A stretch of 63,013 nt of DNA from Actinomycetes bacterium. GTDB taxonomy: Bacteria; Actinomycetota; Actinomycetes; Actinomycetales; Cellulomonadaceae. The notes under the pieces were generated by a model. It saw only the letters and a list, made by a program, of their open reading frames with translations. It was not told the DNA's origin and did no database searches. Below, piece after piece: positions 7,943 to 15,195 of the stretch. Both the position numbers and the translations under genes were made by a program. The stretch spans positions 1-63,013 of the forward strand of contig JAJYCD010000009.1 in assembly GCA_021778635.1 (NCBI GenBank), written 5' to 3'. The number at the start of each line of letters is the position of its first letter. Within the stretch, counting starts at the first letter, position 1.

Positions 7943-8046
7943 GGTTCGACCAGCCGACGGGTGCGCGGGGCATCGCCACCTCGCGGGTGGTGCGTCGGCA
8001 TGACCGGGGACGGGCGGCCGACTCGACCGACCGGGGCGAGTCGCAT
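7939..8046 (-). CDS. 35-residue leader ORF coupled to the receiver gene
   Basis: A short frame of 35 codons ('MRLAPVGRVGRPSPVMPTHH' onward) begins at an ATG behind an almost perfect Shine-Dalgarno sequence, AGAAGGAGGT, five bases away. Its TGA overlaps the GTG start of the receiver gene by 4 bases. The ribosome site is far stronger than any at the receiver gene itself, so the operon is probably translated through this ORF. The peptide is basic and Pro-rich, with no recognisable domain. It could be a leader peptide or simply the true N-terminal entry point for translation. Confidence 0.5.
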   Translation of the reverse strand: MRLAPVGRVGRPSPVMPTHHPRGGDAPRTRRLVEP

Positions 8047-8151
8047 GGCGACCTCCTTCTCTTGGTCGCCTCGAGCATGACCCGAGGCGGGCATCCGCCG
8101 CGTCGGCGCGTAGGCCGCGACCTGGCCGCCGCATCGGCCGAGGTGATCCTC

Positions 8152-8165
8152 GGCCGAATGACGTA
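8152..8165 (+). promoter_or_regulatory. 14-bp shared motif, copy 2 (GGCCGAATGACGTA)
   Basis: This copy lies in the divergent region between the module 1 signalling operon and the ABC transporter operon. It points toward the transporter, 112 bases before its ATG, and lies 105 bases upstream of the leader ORF on the other side. It differs from the other copies at one base in the GGCCGRATGA part. Confidence 0.5.
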
Positions 8166-8277
8166 GGAGGTCGCCGTCGTGGCGGGCTGCCGGAGATGGA
8201 TTACTCCGAGGTTCGTCAGAGGCGCGGTACGCCATCCGTCCGTGGTTCGCCGGCCGGCTCGACCGCAGGCTGGCCGC

Positions 8278-9249
8278 ATGACCACAGCAGAAGCTTCCCC
8301 TGTACCGGATCTGACCCGTCACCCGCGCGGCCGTGACCACGCGGACGAGGGTCCCTGGGCGATCGCGCTCACCGGCCTGACGAAGGCCTTCGGCGCCGTC
8401 CATGCGGTGCGCCGGGTCGACCTTCGCGTGCGCCGGGGCGAGGTCGTCGCCCTCCTGGGACCCAACGGTGCGGGTAAGACCACGACGATCGACCTGGTCC
8501 TCGGCCTGGCAGAGCCCGATGCAGGCCTGGCTCGCGTCTTCTGGCTGGACCCGTCCGACGCCATCGCCTGCGGGCTCGTCTCCGCGGTGATGCAGACCGG
8601 CGGCCTGCTCAAGGACCTCACCGTCCGCGAGACCGTCGGGTACACCGCGAGCCTGTTCGCGACGGGCCGCCCGGCAGCCGAGGTGCTCGCGACCGTCGGC
8701 CTCACCCAGATCGCCGGGCGCCGCGTCGGCGCGTGCAGCGGGGGTGAGCAGCAGCGCCTGCGATTCGCGATGGCCCTGGTCCCCGACCCCCAGCTGATCA
8801 TCCTCGACGAACCGACGACGGGGATGGATGTGAGCGCCCGACGGTCCTTCTGGTCGGCGATCCGTACCGATGCAGCCCGGGGCCGCACGGTGATCTTCGC
8901 GACGCACTACCTGGAAGAGGCCGACGCCTACGCGGACCGGGTCGTGCTCATGCACCAGGGCGAGGTCGTCGCCGACGGCACCGCCGCCCACATCAACGCG
9001 CTCGCGGGGGCTCGCCATGTGACGGCCGTCTGGCCTGCGGCGGACGGCGCGGCGCTGCATCGGCTCCCCGGAGTCACCGGCGTCCAGATCCGCGGGCACA
9101 CCCTGACCGTCACCGGCACCGACAGCGACTCGGTGGCCCGCTCCCTGCTGACCCAGACCCCGGCGACGGACCTCGAGATCGTCGCCCGCGGGCTCGAGGA
9201 CGCGTTCGTCGCGTTGACCACCGACGACGTCGAGGAGGACCTGCGATGA
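8278..9249 (+). CDS. ABC transporter ATP-binding protein (DrrA/NatA-like exporter)
   Basis: This 323-aa ATPase has Walker A 'GPNGAGKTTT', signature 'CSGGEQQRLRFA' (a Cys variant of LSGGQ), Walker B 'LIILDEPTTGMD' and switch His in 'IFATHYLEEAD'. It has the C-terminal extension common in DrrA-type exporters. The ATG before 'TTAEASP' is chosen because the upstream extension crosses the intergenic region containing the 14-bp motif. Its stop overlaps the permease start by 4 bases (ATGA). The gene seems intact, but the permease it needs is interrupted, so the exporter may be non-functional in this strain. Divergence from the module 1 kinase operon suggests it is or was a target of that system. Confidence 0.93.
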   Translation: MTTAEASPVPDLTRHPRGRDHADEGPWAIALTGLTKAFGAVHAVRRVDLRVRRGEVVALLGPNGAGKTTTIDLVLGLAEPDAGLARVFWLDPSDAIACGLVSAVMQTGGLLKDLTVRETVGYTASLFATGRPAAEVLATVGLTQIAGRRVGACSGGEQQRLRFAMALVPDPQLIILDEPTTGMDVSARRSFWSAIRTDAARGRTVIFATHYLEEADAYADRVVLMHQGEVVADGTAAHINALAGARHVTAVWPAADGAALHRLPGVTGVQIRGHTLTVTGTDSDSVARSLLTQTPATDLEIVARGLEDAFVALTTDDVEEDLR

Positions 9250-10166
9250 GCACCACGACCACCCTGACCGGCCGGTCCGACCGGGTTGCGCGCCGCGCAC
9301 CCTTCCTCAACCAGCGGATCATGGTCATCGAGCTGCGCAGGGTGCTGCGCAACCGCCGCACCCTGATCTTCACGCTCGTCTTCCTGGTCGCGATGTTCTT
9401 CTTCATCTCGGCGTCGATCCCCTCCGACGGGCAGTCGCTCGGCGCGGGCGTGCGCGCCAACGTCTCGGCGTAGGCGAGGGTCTCCATGGCGGTCTACGGG
9501 GCCGTGATGGCCTCGACCAGCGCCGGCGCATCGGTCTCGATCGAGCGGGCCAGCGGGTGGAGCCGACAGCTGCGGCTGACGCCGCTGCGGCCGATGGCCT
9601 ACATCGTGATGAAGATGGCGACGGCGCTGGCCCTCGGTGCCTTGGCCACCGGGGTGACCTTCGCGGCCGGCGCTCTCAGCGGGAAGGCGGTCGCCTCCGC
9701 CCCGGCGTGGGTGATCTGCGGGGTGGTGGTCCTGGTCGGCTCTCTTGCGTTCGCCGCGTCCGGTCTGTTCATGGGGTACCTGCTGCCGAGCGAGAACACG
9801 ATGCAGCCCCTCGGCCCGATCCTGGCGATCCTGTCGATGCTCGGCGGCGTCCTCGTCCCCATCGCCGCCGGGTCGACGTTCGACAGGCTGGCCTCCTTCA
9901 CGCCGATCTACGGGCTCGCTCAGATCGCGCACTGGCCCCTGACGCAGACGGTCTCCGGTGCCCACGACCCCTTCCATCTGAGCTGGGCCGTGAACCTCGC
10001 TGGCTGGCCGTTCGTCTTCGCCACCGGTGCCGCGTGGCGATTCCGTCGGGACACCGCGCGGTCTGAACCTGCCGTCGGCCCTCGTCGCCTCGGTCGAGGG
10101 CCCCGATCGTTGGTGTGCCACCCGAACCGTGGGGACGAGGACCCCGCTGGAAGGATGCGTCCATGA
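9246..10166 (+). pseudogene. ABC-2 permease interrupted by an in-frame amber codon
   Basis: The frame from the ATG at 9246 reads through a first membrane helix ('TLIFTLVFLVAMFFFISASI') and stops at TAG (9471-9473). The same frame resumes at once with 'ARVSMAVYGAVMAST' and continues through four or five more helices ('GGVLVPIAAGSTFDRLASFT') to 10166. Homologous permeases usually have an aromatic residue where the stop occurs, so a single TAC/TAT to TAG change would explain it. Everything downstream looks intact, so the lesion is recent, a sequencing error or read through. A restart at 9486 would lack the first helix. The end of the gene overlaps the next start (ATGA). Confidence 0.85.
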
Positions 10167-10999
10167 GTCAGCCCCGCCTCATCGTCCTGGAAGGTGTCGC
10201 AGGCTCGGGCAAGTCGACTCTTGCGAGGTACGTCGGTGACCTCCTCGAGCGGCGCGGGACTGCTCACCACGTCGTCGTCGAGGGCGACCTGAACAATCCC
10301 GCAGACCACGAGTCGACGGCCTGGTTGTCCACCACCGACTACGCCGACCTGCTCGAGGACCACCCCGGGGACGCCGGCCCGGTCCGGGCCTGCGCCGAGG
10401 CGCATGAGGGCGGGCTCCTGGTGCCCTACGGCGTGCTACGTGAGACGGGGCAGGTCGCCGCGTCGACTCTCGACGCCCTCGCCCGCCACGACGTGTACGA
10501 GCTCCCCGAGCAGCTGTACCGACGGCTCGCACTACGACGCTGGCGAGCCTTCGCGGAGCAGGCAGCCGCCGCACCGGATGTCTGGGTGCTGGACTGCTGC
10601 CTGCTCCAGAACCCCATCACCATGCTGATGGTCAAGCACAACTGCAATCCGCAGACCGTTCGCGAGCACATCCGCGCCGTGGTCGAGTCGGTGTCGGCAC
10701 TCGATCCCGTGGTCGTGCAGCTCGTCCAGGACGACATCCGGGCGACCCTCGATCGCGCGATCGCCGAGCGACCGACCGCATGGGCAGAGTCCTTCGTCGG
10801 CTACCACACCCAGCAGGCGTACGGGCGCGACCATTCGCTGCAGGGCCTGGACGGGGCGGTGCAGGTACTGACAGCCCGCCGGCACCTGGAGGACGAGCTC
10901 CTGGAGGAGCTCCCCGTCGTTACCGTGCGGATCGACATCAGCGGCGGCTGGGACAACGCCCGGTCCACCCTGCGCGCGATGATCGGTCAGCGCCCATGA
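10163..10999 (+). CDS. P-loop NTPase, kinase-like, unknown substrate
   Basis: This 278-aa protein begins 'MSQPRLIVLEGVAGSGKSTL' with a Walker A at residues 11-18, as in deoxynucleoside/thymidylate kinase-like or Zeta-like P-loop proteins. Downstream it has an acidic 'LDCCLLQNPITML' strand (a Walker B-like position) and a helical C-terminal half. No LID signature was recognised, so the substrate is unknown. It overlaps the permease stop by 4 bases and is therefore the third gene of the ABC operon. Its persistence after the amber lesion upstream suggests polarity is limited or the lesion recent. Confidence 0.65.
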   Translation: MSQPRLIVLEGVAGSGKSTLARYVGDLLERRGTAHHVVVEGDLNNPADHESTAWLSTTDYADLLEDHPGDAGPVRACAEAHEGGLLVPYGVLRETGQVAASTLDALARHDVYELPEQLYRRLALRRWRAFAEQAAAAPDVWVLDCCLLQNPITMLMVKHNCNPQTVREHIRAVVESVSALDPVVVQLVQDDIRATLDRAIAERPTAWAESFVGYHTQQAYGRDHSLQGLDGAVQVLTARRHLEDELLEELPVVTVRIDISGGWDNARSTLRAMIGQRP

Positions 11000-11078
11000 C
11001 GACCCGAGCCATCGGACCTCGATCACCAGCGAGCAGGCCCGGTCATGACCCCTGTCCGCGACGTCCTCGGAGGTTCCC

Positions 11079-11420
11079 GTGCTGAAGAGTGTGCAGCTCC
11101 TGACCCTGGCCACGCGATTCCTGGTCGAGGTCACCGCCCTCATGGCATACGCATGGTGGGGGTGGCGGCTTCCGACGACACTTCCCGTGCGGCTGCTCGC
11201 AGCGATCGGCACACCGGTGGTGGCCGCAGTCGTCTGGGGCGTGCTCGCCGCGCCGAAGGCGCCCGTTCACCTTGCACCACCCGTGTTGGTGGCCGTCCAG
11301 GTCGTCGTCCTCGGGGGCGCGGTTGCTGCTCTCGCGAGCGCGGGAGGAACGACGCCGGCCGTTGTCCTGGGCCTCGTCGCCCTGGTCGACGGCGTCCTGC
11401 TCGCGTGGTGGCGCCTATGA
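11079..11420 (+). CDS. YrdB-like (DUF2568) membrane protein
   Basis: This 113-aa, four-helix membrane protein opens 'MLKSVQLLTLATRFLVEVTA', with 'AYAWWGWRL' and 'TPVVAAVVWGVLAAPKAP'. These are characteristic of the YrdB/DUF2568 family of unknown function. The start is GTG with GGAGG six bases upstream. It follows the P-loop gene by 79 bases. Its stop overlaps the stop of the convergent glycolipid-binding gene by 6 bases, so there is no room for separate terminators. Confidence 0.8.
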   Translation: MLKSVQLLTLATRFLVEVTALMAYAWWGWRLPTTLPVRLLAAIGTPVVAAVVWGVLAAPKAPVHLAPPVLVAVQVVVLGGAVAALASAGGTTPAVVLGLVALVDGVLLAWWRL

Positions 11421-12023
11421 GGGCTCGACCACGCCGGTCCGCCGCCACTCGTCGTACGTCGTCATGAGCCAGAGGTCGTCGACCGTGAGCTCGGCCGCGT
11501 AGCTGCCGCTCGCGTAGTGGTAGCTACGCTCACCGAGCCGCGTGTAGGTCTGGTCCACGGCGGCGACCGTGAGCTCGGGGAAGCGGTCCCATGCCGCGCG
11601 GATCGTTCTCGAGGCTCCCACGTCGAGCCCGAGCCGCCTCAGCGGAAGGGTGTTGGTCGCCGGGGTGCAGCCGAGATCGACATCGGTGCACCCCTCGAGA
11701 TGCGGAGCGTCGAGGCCGTCGACCGTCCAGTGCCCGTCGGGCGCGCGCACGAGTGTCTTCTCAGTCCAGCCCAGACCCCGGTGGACGCCGAGGTTCACCG
11801 TCGTGCTGAGGCCGGTGCTGTCGGCCACGACCTGGTACTCGGCGCGAACGGGTGTGCCACTCTCTGCGCCGAGCACCGTGCCGTGCAGCGACAGTCCTGT
11901 CGCGTGGATGTCGACCCTGCAGTGCTCGTCGGCTTGCGTCGCGCCCGACCGACGCCAAGCGACGAGCCTGGTCGTCACCGCAGGGTGGCCTGGGAGCCCG
12001 GCGCGCACCTGGGGCGTCACCAT
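11415..12023 (-). CDS. putative glycolipid-binding protein (PF06475 family)
   Basis: This 202-aa protein has the typical N-terminal 'RLVAWRRSGATQADEHCRVD' and downstream 'GLSTTVNLGVHRGLGWTEKT', 'LDAPHLEGCTDVDLGCTPAT', 'NTLPLRRLGLDVG' and C-terminal 'TVAAVDQTYTRLGERSYHY'. The family has a lipoprotein-like (LolA/LppX-type) barrel but no signal peptide here, so a cytoplasmic location is likely. It is the last gene of a four-gene operon (14277 to 11415), starting 7 bases inside the DUF4865 gene. The function is not established. Confidence 0.85.
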   Translation of the reverse strand: MVTPQVRAGLPGHPAVTTRLVAWRRSGATQADEHCRVDIHATGLSLHGTVLGAESGTPVRAEYQVVADSTGLSTTVNLGVHRGLGWTEKTLVRAPDGHWTVDGLDAPHLEGCTDVDLGCTPATNTLPLRRLGLDVGASRTIRAAWDRFPELTVAAVDQTYTRLGERSYHYASGSYAAELTVDDLWLMTTYDEWRRTGVVEPS

Positions 12024-12631
12024 GCGCGGCCCTCGGGGAGCTCGCCGATGCCGGGCGCGGACATGTGCAGGACCTCGTAGCGCTCCGTCTCCGTCTCGCC
12101 GGCTGCGATGGTCTCGTTCCACAGGACGAAGCGGACCAGCTGCCAGTGATGCGGGTCGATGGCCAGCGCGGCCGTGTGCACCGCCTCGTGACGGGCGAGT
12201 CGGCGAAGGTCCTCGAGCGCCTGCTCGATCACGGTGGTCAGTCCCAGTCCCGTGGCGTCCTGGTCCGGGTCGACGGGGATCGGGGTGAGGCGTCGCGAGG
12301 CGGACGTCGGGGAGGGCGCCCGGGAGGTTCCGGCATGGTAGGCAAGTCCCGTCCAGTGCCGCACGACAGGGCGCCCGAAGTCGCGGATGATGTTCTGGAA
12401 TCCCCCGCCGCCGCCAAGGAATCGCGCCATCGCGCCCGTGTCGTTCCACAAGTAGATGGGGGCGTACTGGTTCACCGGGGAGCCCAGGACCCCGCGCTCG
12501 CGGATGGCGTATGCCTTCAGGCCCAGGCCTGCGAGGTCGTCGAGGGCGGCGCCCCCGGTGGCGACGCGGGTGCGGATGATCTGCATGTCGTAGTCGGCGG
12601 GCAGGGTGATCTCGTACTGCATGGCGTCCAT
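12017..12631 (-). CDS. DUF4865 family protein
   Basis: This 204-aa protein begins 'MDAMQYEITLPADYDMQIIR' and contains 'LKAYAIRERGVLGSPVNQYA', 'YLWNDTGAMARFLGGGGGF' and 'FGRPVVRHWTGLAY', all diagnostic of DUF4865. Family members are often next to hydrolases and CMD/YciI proteins, as here. It has no known reaction. It lies 27 bases after the CMD-hydrolase gene and overlaps the next gene by 7 bases. A second ATG three codons in is an alternative start. Confidence 0.88.
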   Translation of the reverse strand: MDAMQYEITLPADYDMQIIRTRVATGGAALDDLAGLGLKAYAIRERGVLGSPVNQYAPIYLWNDTGAMARFLGGGGGFQNIIRDFGRPVVRHWTGLAYHAGTSRAPSPTSASRRLTPIPVDPDQDATGLGLTTVIEQALEDLRRLARHEAVHTAALAIDPHHWQLVRFVLWNETIAAGETETERYEVLHMSAPGIGELPEGRAW

Positions 12632-12658
12632 GGGGAGGCCTTCCTCGTTGGTGGTCGG

Positions 12659-13906
12659 TCACGGCTGTGGTCGGTGCGGTGGCACCGACACGCTGGCTCC
12701 CCGGGCGGTGTCGCCACGGGGAAGGAAGCGATCCAGCGCCTCGGTGACGAGGTGAGGAGTCTCGAGCGTGGGCATGTGAGGAGCGCCGGGGAGCTCGAGG
12801 TAGGTACTGCCAGGGATCCCGGCGACCATCGGTCGCATCACCCCGGGACCGGTGGAGGCGTCCTGCTCGCCGCACAGCACGAGCGCGGGGCGCTGGAGGC
12901 CTCGTAGCTTCCCCTCGACGTCGATCCGCGAAAAGGCGCGCCAGGCGGCCGCGACCTGGACCGGGTCGCCTCGCAGGACGCGGTCCCGGGCATAGCGCAC
13001 ACCCCAGGCGTTCTCGGCGAGGGCTCCCGGCGTGAACCACCTGGTCAGGGAGCCGGCGACCTGCGCTGCTGGGCCGTCCGTCTCGATCGCCGACGCCCGC
13101 TGCTCGAAGGACGCGAACGCCCGCTCCGTGGTCGCGGCGAGCGTAAGGGACAGGACCGACTCGCGATGGTGCACGGCGAAGGTCTGCGCGACCGCGCCCC
13201 CGTACGAGAGCCCCACGACGTGTGCGCCGGTGAGCTGCTCGTGGTCGAGGACCTCCTGCAGATCGTCCGCGAGGGTCCTGAGGTCGGCGGGTGGTGGTGC
13301 GTCCGTGGCAGCGCCGTGACCTCGGAGGTCGTAGGCGAGCACCCGACGCCCGCGAGCCAGGTCTCGCAGGACCGGCTCCCACATGTGCCAGGACAGTCCC
13401 AGGGCGTGCAGGAGCACCACCGCGGGGCCGCTGTCCCCGACCTCGGCGAGCTGCGTGCTGTGATCGGACAGCTCGATCATCCGTGCGGGAACGGGGTCGG
13501 CCCAACCGCCCTCGTGCAGGAGCTCGCTCAGGATCTCGAGCGCGTTCAGCGCCCGCGGGAACCCCGCGTACACCGACGTGTGCTCGACCAGTGCTCGGAG
13601 CTCGTCCGCCGTGGCGCCCTGGAGGAGCGCAGCGCCGAGATGGACGCGAAGCTGAGGGCTGGTGTCGCCGAGCGCAACAAGGATGGCGACGGTGGCGAGC
13701 TCCCGGTCCCGTCCGGCCAGACGCGGGTCGGCAAGAGGTTGGCTGAAGGCCCCGCGGAGCAGCCAGTCATGCATCTGCGGGGACCGACGGCGGATCGTGG
13801 CGAGGGCCGTCTGGGCATCGTTGCCCGTCAGCTCGCCGAAGACGCGGTGGCCACGGGTCCGGGGGCCGTTCATCAGTGCTCCTTCGGTGCTGGGGGTGGC
13901 GCTCAT
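12659..13906 (-). CDS. carboxymuconolactone decarboxylase-alpha/beta hydrolase fusion
   Basis: This 415-aa fusion carries a CMD-like domain at residues 30-135 ('RDRELATVAILVALGDTSPQ', 'LRVHLGAALLQGATADELR'; no AhpD-type CxxC). An alpha/beta hydrolase follows from about 145: oxyanion 'LLHALG', nucleophile Ser234 in 'GLSYGG', acid near 343 ('GEQDAST') and His near 374 ('GAPHMPT'). PcaL enzymes of the protocatechuate pathway combine the same two activities in the opposite order (hydrolase first). The start at 13906 overlaps the YciI gene stop (ATGA). No other protocatechuate genes are nearby, so a role in lactone-type detoxification or degradation is inference. Confidence 0.85.
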   Translation of the reverse strand: MSATPSTEGALMNGPRTRGHRVFGELTGNDAQTALATIRRRSPQMHDWLLRGAFSQPLADPRLAGRDRELATVAILVALGDTSPQLRVHLGAALLQGATADELRALVEHTSVYAGFPRALNALEILSELLHEGGWADPVPARMIELSDHSTQLAEVGDSGPAVVLLHALGLSWHMWEPVLRDLARGRRVLAYDLRGHGAATDAPPPADLRTLADDLQEVLDHEQLTGAHVVGLSYGGAVAQTFAVHHRESVLSLTLAATTERAFASFEQRASAIETDGPAAQVAGSLTRWFTPGALAENAWGVRYARDRVLRGDPVQVAAAWRAFSRIDVEGKLRGLQRPALVLCGEQDASTGPGVMRPMVAGIPGSTYLELPGAPHMPTLETPHLVTEALDRFLPRGDTARGASVSVPPHRPQP

Positions 13907-14277
13907 CGGGCGTGCGGGCCCCGCGTGGGGAGGAACTCGATGACCTCGTAGGTCGCGGCGCCCTCACGGACCAGCGGGTCCGTCGAGACGAGGTCCTCGA
14001 TCTGCGCCCTCGACGCGCTGCTGGCCAGGATCGCGCCCCCGGTCCGGGGGACCTGCGGTCCGGAGACCAGGAACGTTCCATCGGCGAAGTGCTCGTCCAA
14101 CCAGTCGCGATGCACGGTCAGCAGCTCGTCGATCCGGCTGGTGGGCGCGACGTAGGTGAGAAGGAGGACGAAGGCCCGCGCGGCGAACAGCGCGTCGCGC
14201 CGATCCGGGCTCCCGTCGATGTCGGTGGTGCTCCGGGCCATGATCCGCGCCGAACGGCGCAGGACGTGGTCGGTCAT
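13903..14277 (-). CDS. YciI-like domain protein
   Basis: This 124-aa protein has the YciI/dimeric alpha-beta barrel pattern: 'FVLLLTYVAPTSRIDELLTV', the conserved 'HRDWLDEHFADGTFLVSGPQ', and 'AQIEDLVSTDPLVREGAATY' followed by 'EVIEFLP'. The family His (in 'HRDWL') and Asp are present. The ATG before 'TDHVLRR' is chosen; upstream in-frame codons extend into a region with a 7-bp dyad and the 14-bp motif. It is first in the operon YciI, CMD-hydrolase, DUF4865, glycolipid-binding. The reaction is unknown; YciI proteins are generally accessory enzymes for small metabolites. Confidence 0.82.
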   Translation of the reverse strand: MTDHVLRRSARIMARSTTDIDGSPDRRDALFAARAFVLLLTYVAPTSRIDELLTVHRDWLDEHFADGTFLVSGPQVPRTGGAILASSASRAQIEDLVSTDPLVREGAATYEVIEFLPTRGPHAR

Positions 14278-14315
14278 GGGTGGCCTCTCGGTACTGGGGC
14301 GGGGGAGCCGGAACT

Positions 14316-14340
14316 CAGGCTCCGCGACATACCGAGCCTG
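14316..14340. promoter_or_regulatory. dyad CAGGCTC/GAGCCTG upstream of the YciI operon
   Basis: Perfect 7-bp inverted arms are separated by 11 bases and lie 39-63 bases upstream of the YciI ATG, between it and motif copy 3. It could be an operator dyad or a leader hairpin. Confidence 0.35.
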
Positions 14341-14362
14341 GCCGCTGAGGCGTGAGGGCGCG

Positions 14363-14376
14363 TACGTCATCCGGCC
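14363..14376 (-). promoter_or_regulatory. 14-bp shared motif, copy 3
   Basis: Reads GGCCGGATGACGTA on the minus strand, pointing at the YciI operon, with its near edge 85 bases before the ATG at 14277. Orientation and distance resemble copies 2 and 4. Confidence 0.5.
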
Positions 14377-14508
14377 CAGAACCGACGTGGCTCTTGGTCC
14401 CATCCGTCGTGGCGCCAGGGCCGAAGCGAGGACCCCGCCGCTCACGCGACGCTTGTCGTGCCGGGCCCATCCGCCCGATCACCTCGACCCGCGACCTGGG
14501 AGTCCACC

Positions 14509-14748
14509 GTGAGCTGCACAGATGTGATGACCACGACCGTCGACCGCTCGGCGCCCACGGCTGCCGACGCGTCTGAGGCTGCCGCCTCGATCCCGGCCGG
14601 CGGGCGAGCGAGAGGTGCGCTGCGCCTCAGGGTCGTGCGGCGCGGACCGCGCCCGACACGTGCCGACGTCGCCGCGACCTCGTCCCGCTCGGCAGGTGAC
14701 TGGCGCGACTTCGTCCCGATGCCGGGTCTGGGAATCGTGAGGCTCTGA
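14509..14748 (+). CDS. small hypothetical ORF upstream of receiver gene 2
   Basis: This 79-codon frame starts at GTG (an internal ATG at 14527 is possible) and ends 37 bases before the receiver gene on the same strand. The product is Ala/Arg-rich with a C-terminal 'DWRDFVPMPGLGIVRL' and resembles no family I know. It is listed because it fills the gap between the YciI operon and the receiver gene on the coding strand. It could be spurious. Confidence 0.25.
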   Translation: MSCTDVMTTTVDRSAPTAADASEAAASIPAGGRARGALRLRVVRRGPRPTRADVAATSSRSAGDWRDFVPMPGLGIVRL

Positions 14749-14785
14749 TGGCAGGCGTGTGGTCCGCTCCCAGGGGCAGGTCCGG

Positions 14786-15169
14786 GTGACCGGTCGCCCG
14801 TGCACCAAGACGCAGGTCGTCGACGACGACGTCAGGGTGCGCGCTGCTCTGTGTGCGCTCCTCGCTAACGCCGGCGGGTTCCGGTGCCGGGCCGTCGACA
14901 ATCAGCAGGCGACGCACCTGCTGCTGGGGGACGCCTCGGACTTCGACGTCGCCGTGGTCGACATGTCAGTCGCGGCGGACTCCGAGGCGCAGGCGACGAT
15001 CCTCGCGCTCCTCGCGCCCGTCGTCGTCAGCATGTCGGGGGCGGTGCGCTCGGTCGCGATGGCGGCCGGTGCGGCAGCGTTCGTCGAGAAGGACGGCGAC
15101 GCCGCCACGCTCGTCGCCGTCCTCCATGAGGTCGCGAGCGGGCGAGCCGGCGGCACCGCTCCACGCTGA
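14786..15169 (+). CDS. stand-alone receiver-domain protein, module 2
   Basis: This 127-aa protein is paralogous to the module 1 receiver: 'VVDDDVRVRAAL' acidic cluster, Asp59 in 'DVAVVDMSVAADS' and the near-identical 'AAFVEKDGDAATLVAV' near the C-terminus. GTG at 14786 ('VTGRPC') is chosen because the homologue also begins 'VTG'; another GTG lies nine codons upstream. Unlike module 1, the gene is on the opposite strand and converges on the kinase gene (26 bases between stops), so it cannot share a transcript with its kinase. The strand arrangement changed after the modules duplicated. Confidence 0.75.
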   Translation: MTGRPCTKTQVVDDDVRVRAALCALLANAGGFRCRAVDNQQATHLLLGDASDFDVAVVDMSVAADSEAQATILALLAPVVVSMSGAVRSVAMAAGAAAFVEKDGDAATLVAVLHEVASGRAGGTAPR

Positions 15170-15195
15170 GGTGGGCGGTCGCCCGATCCTTCGGC

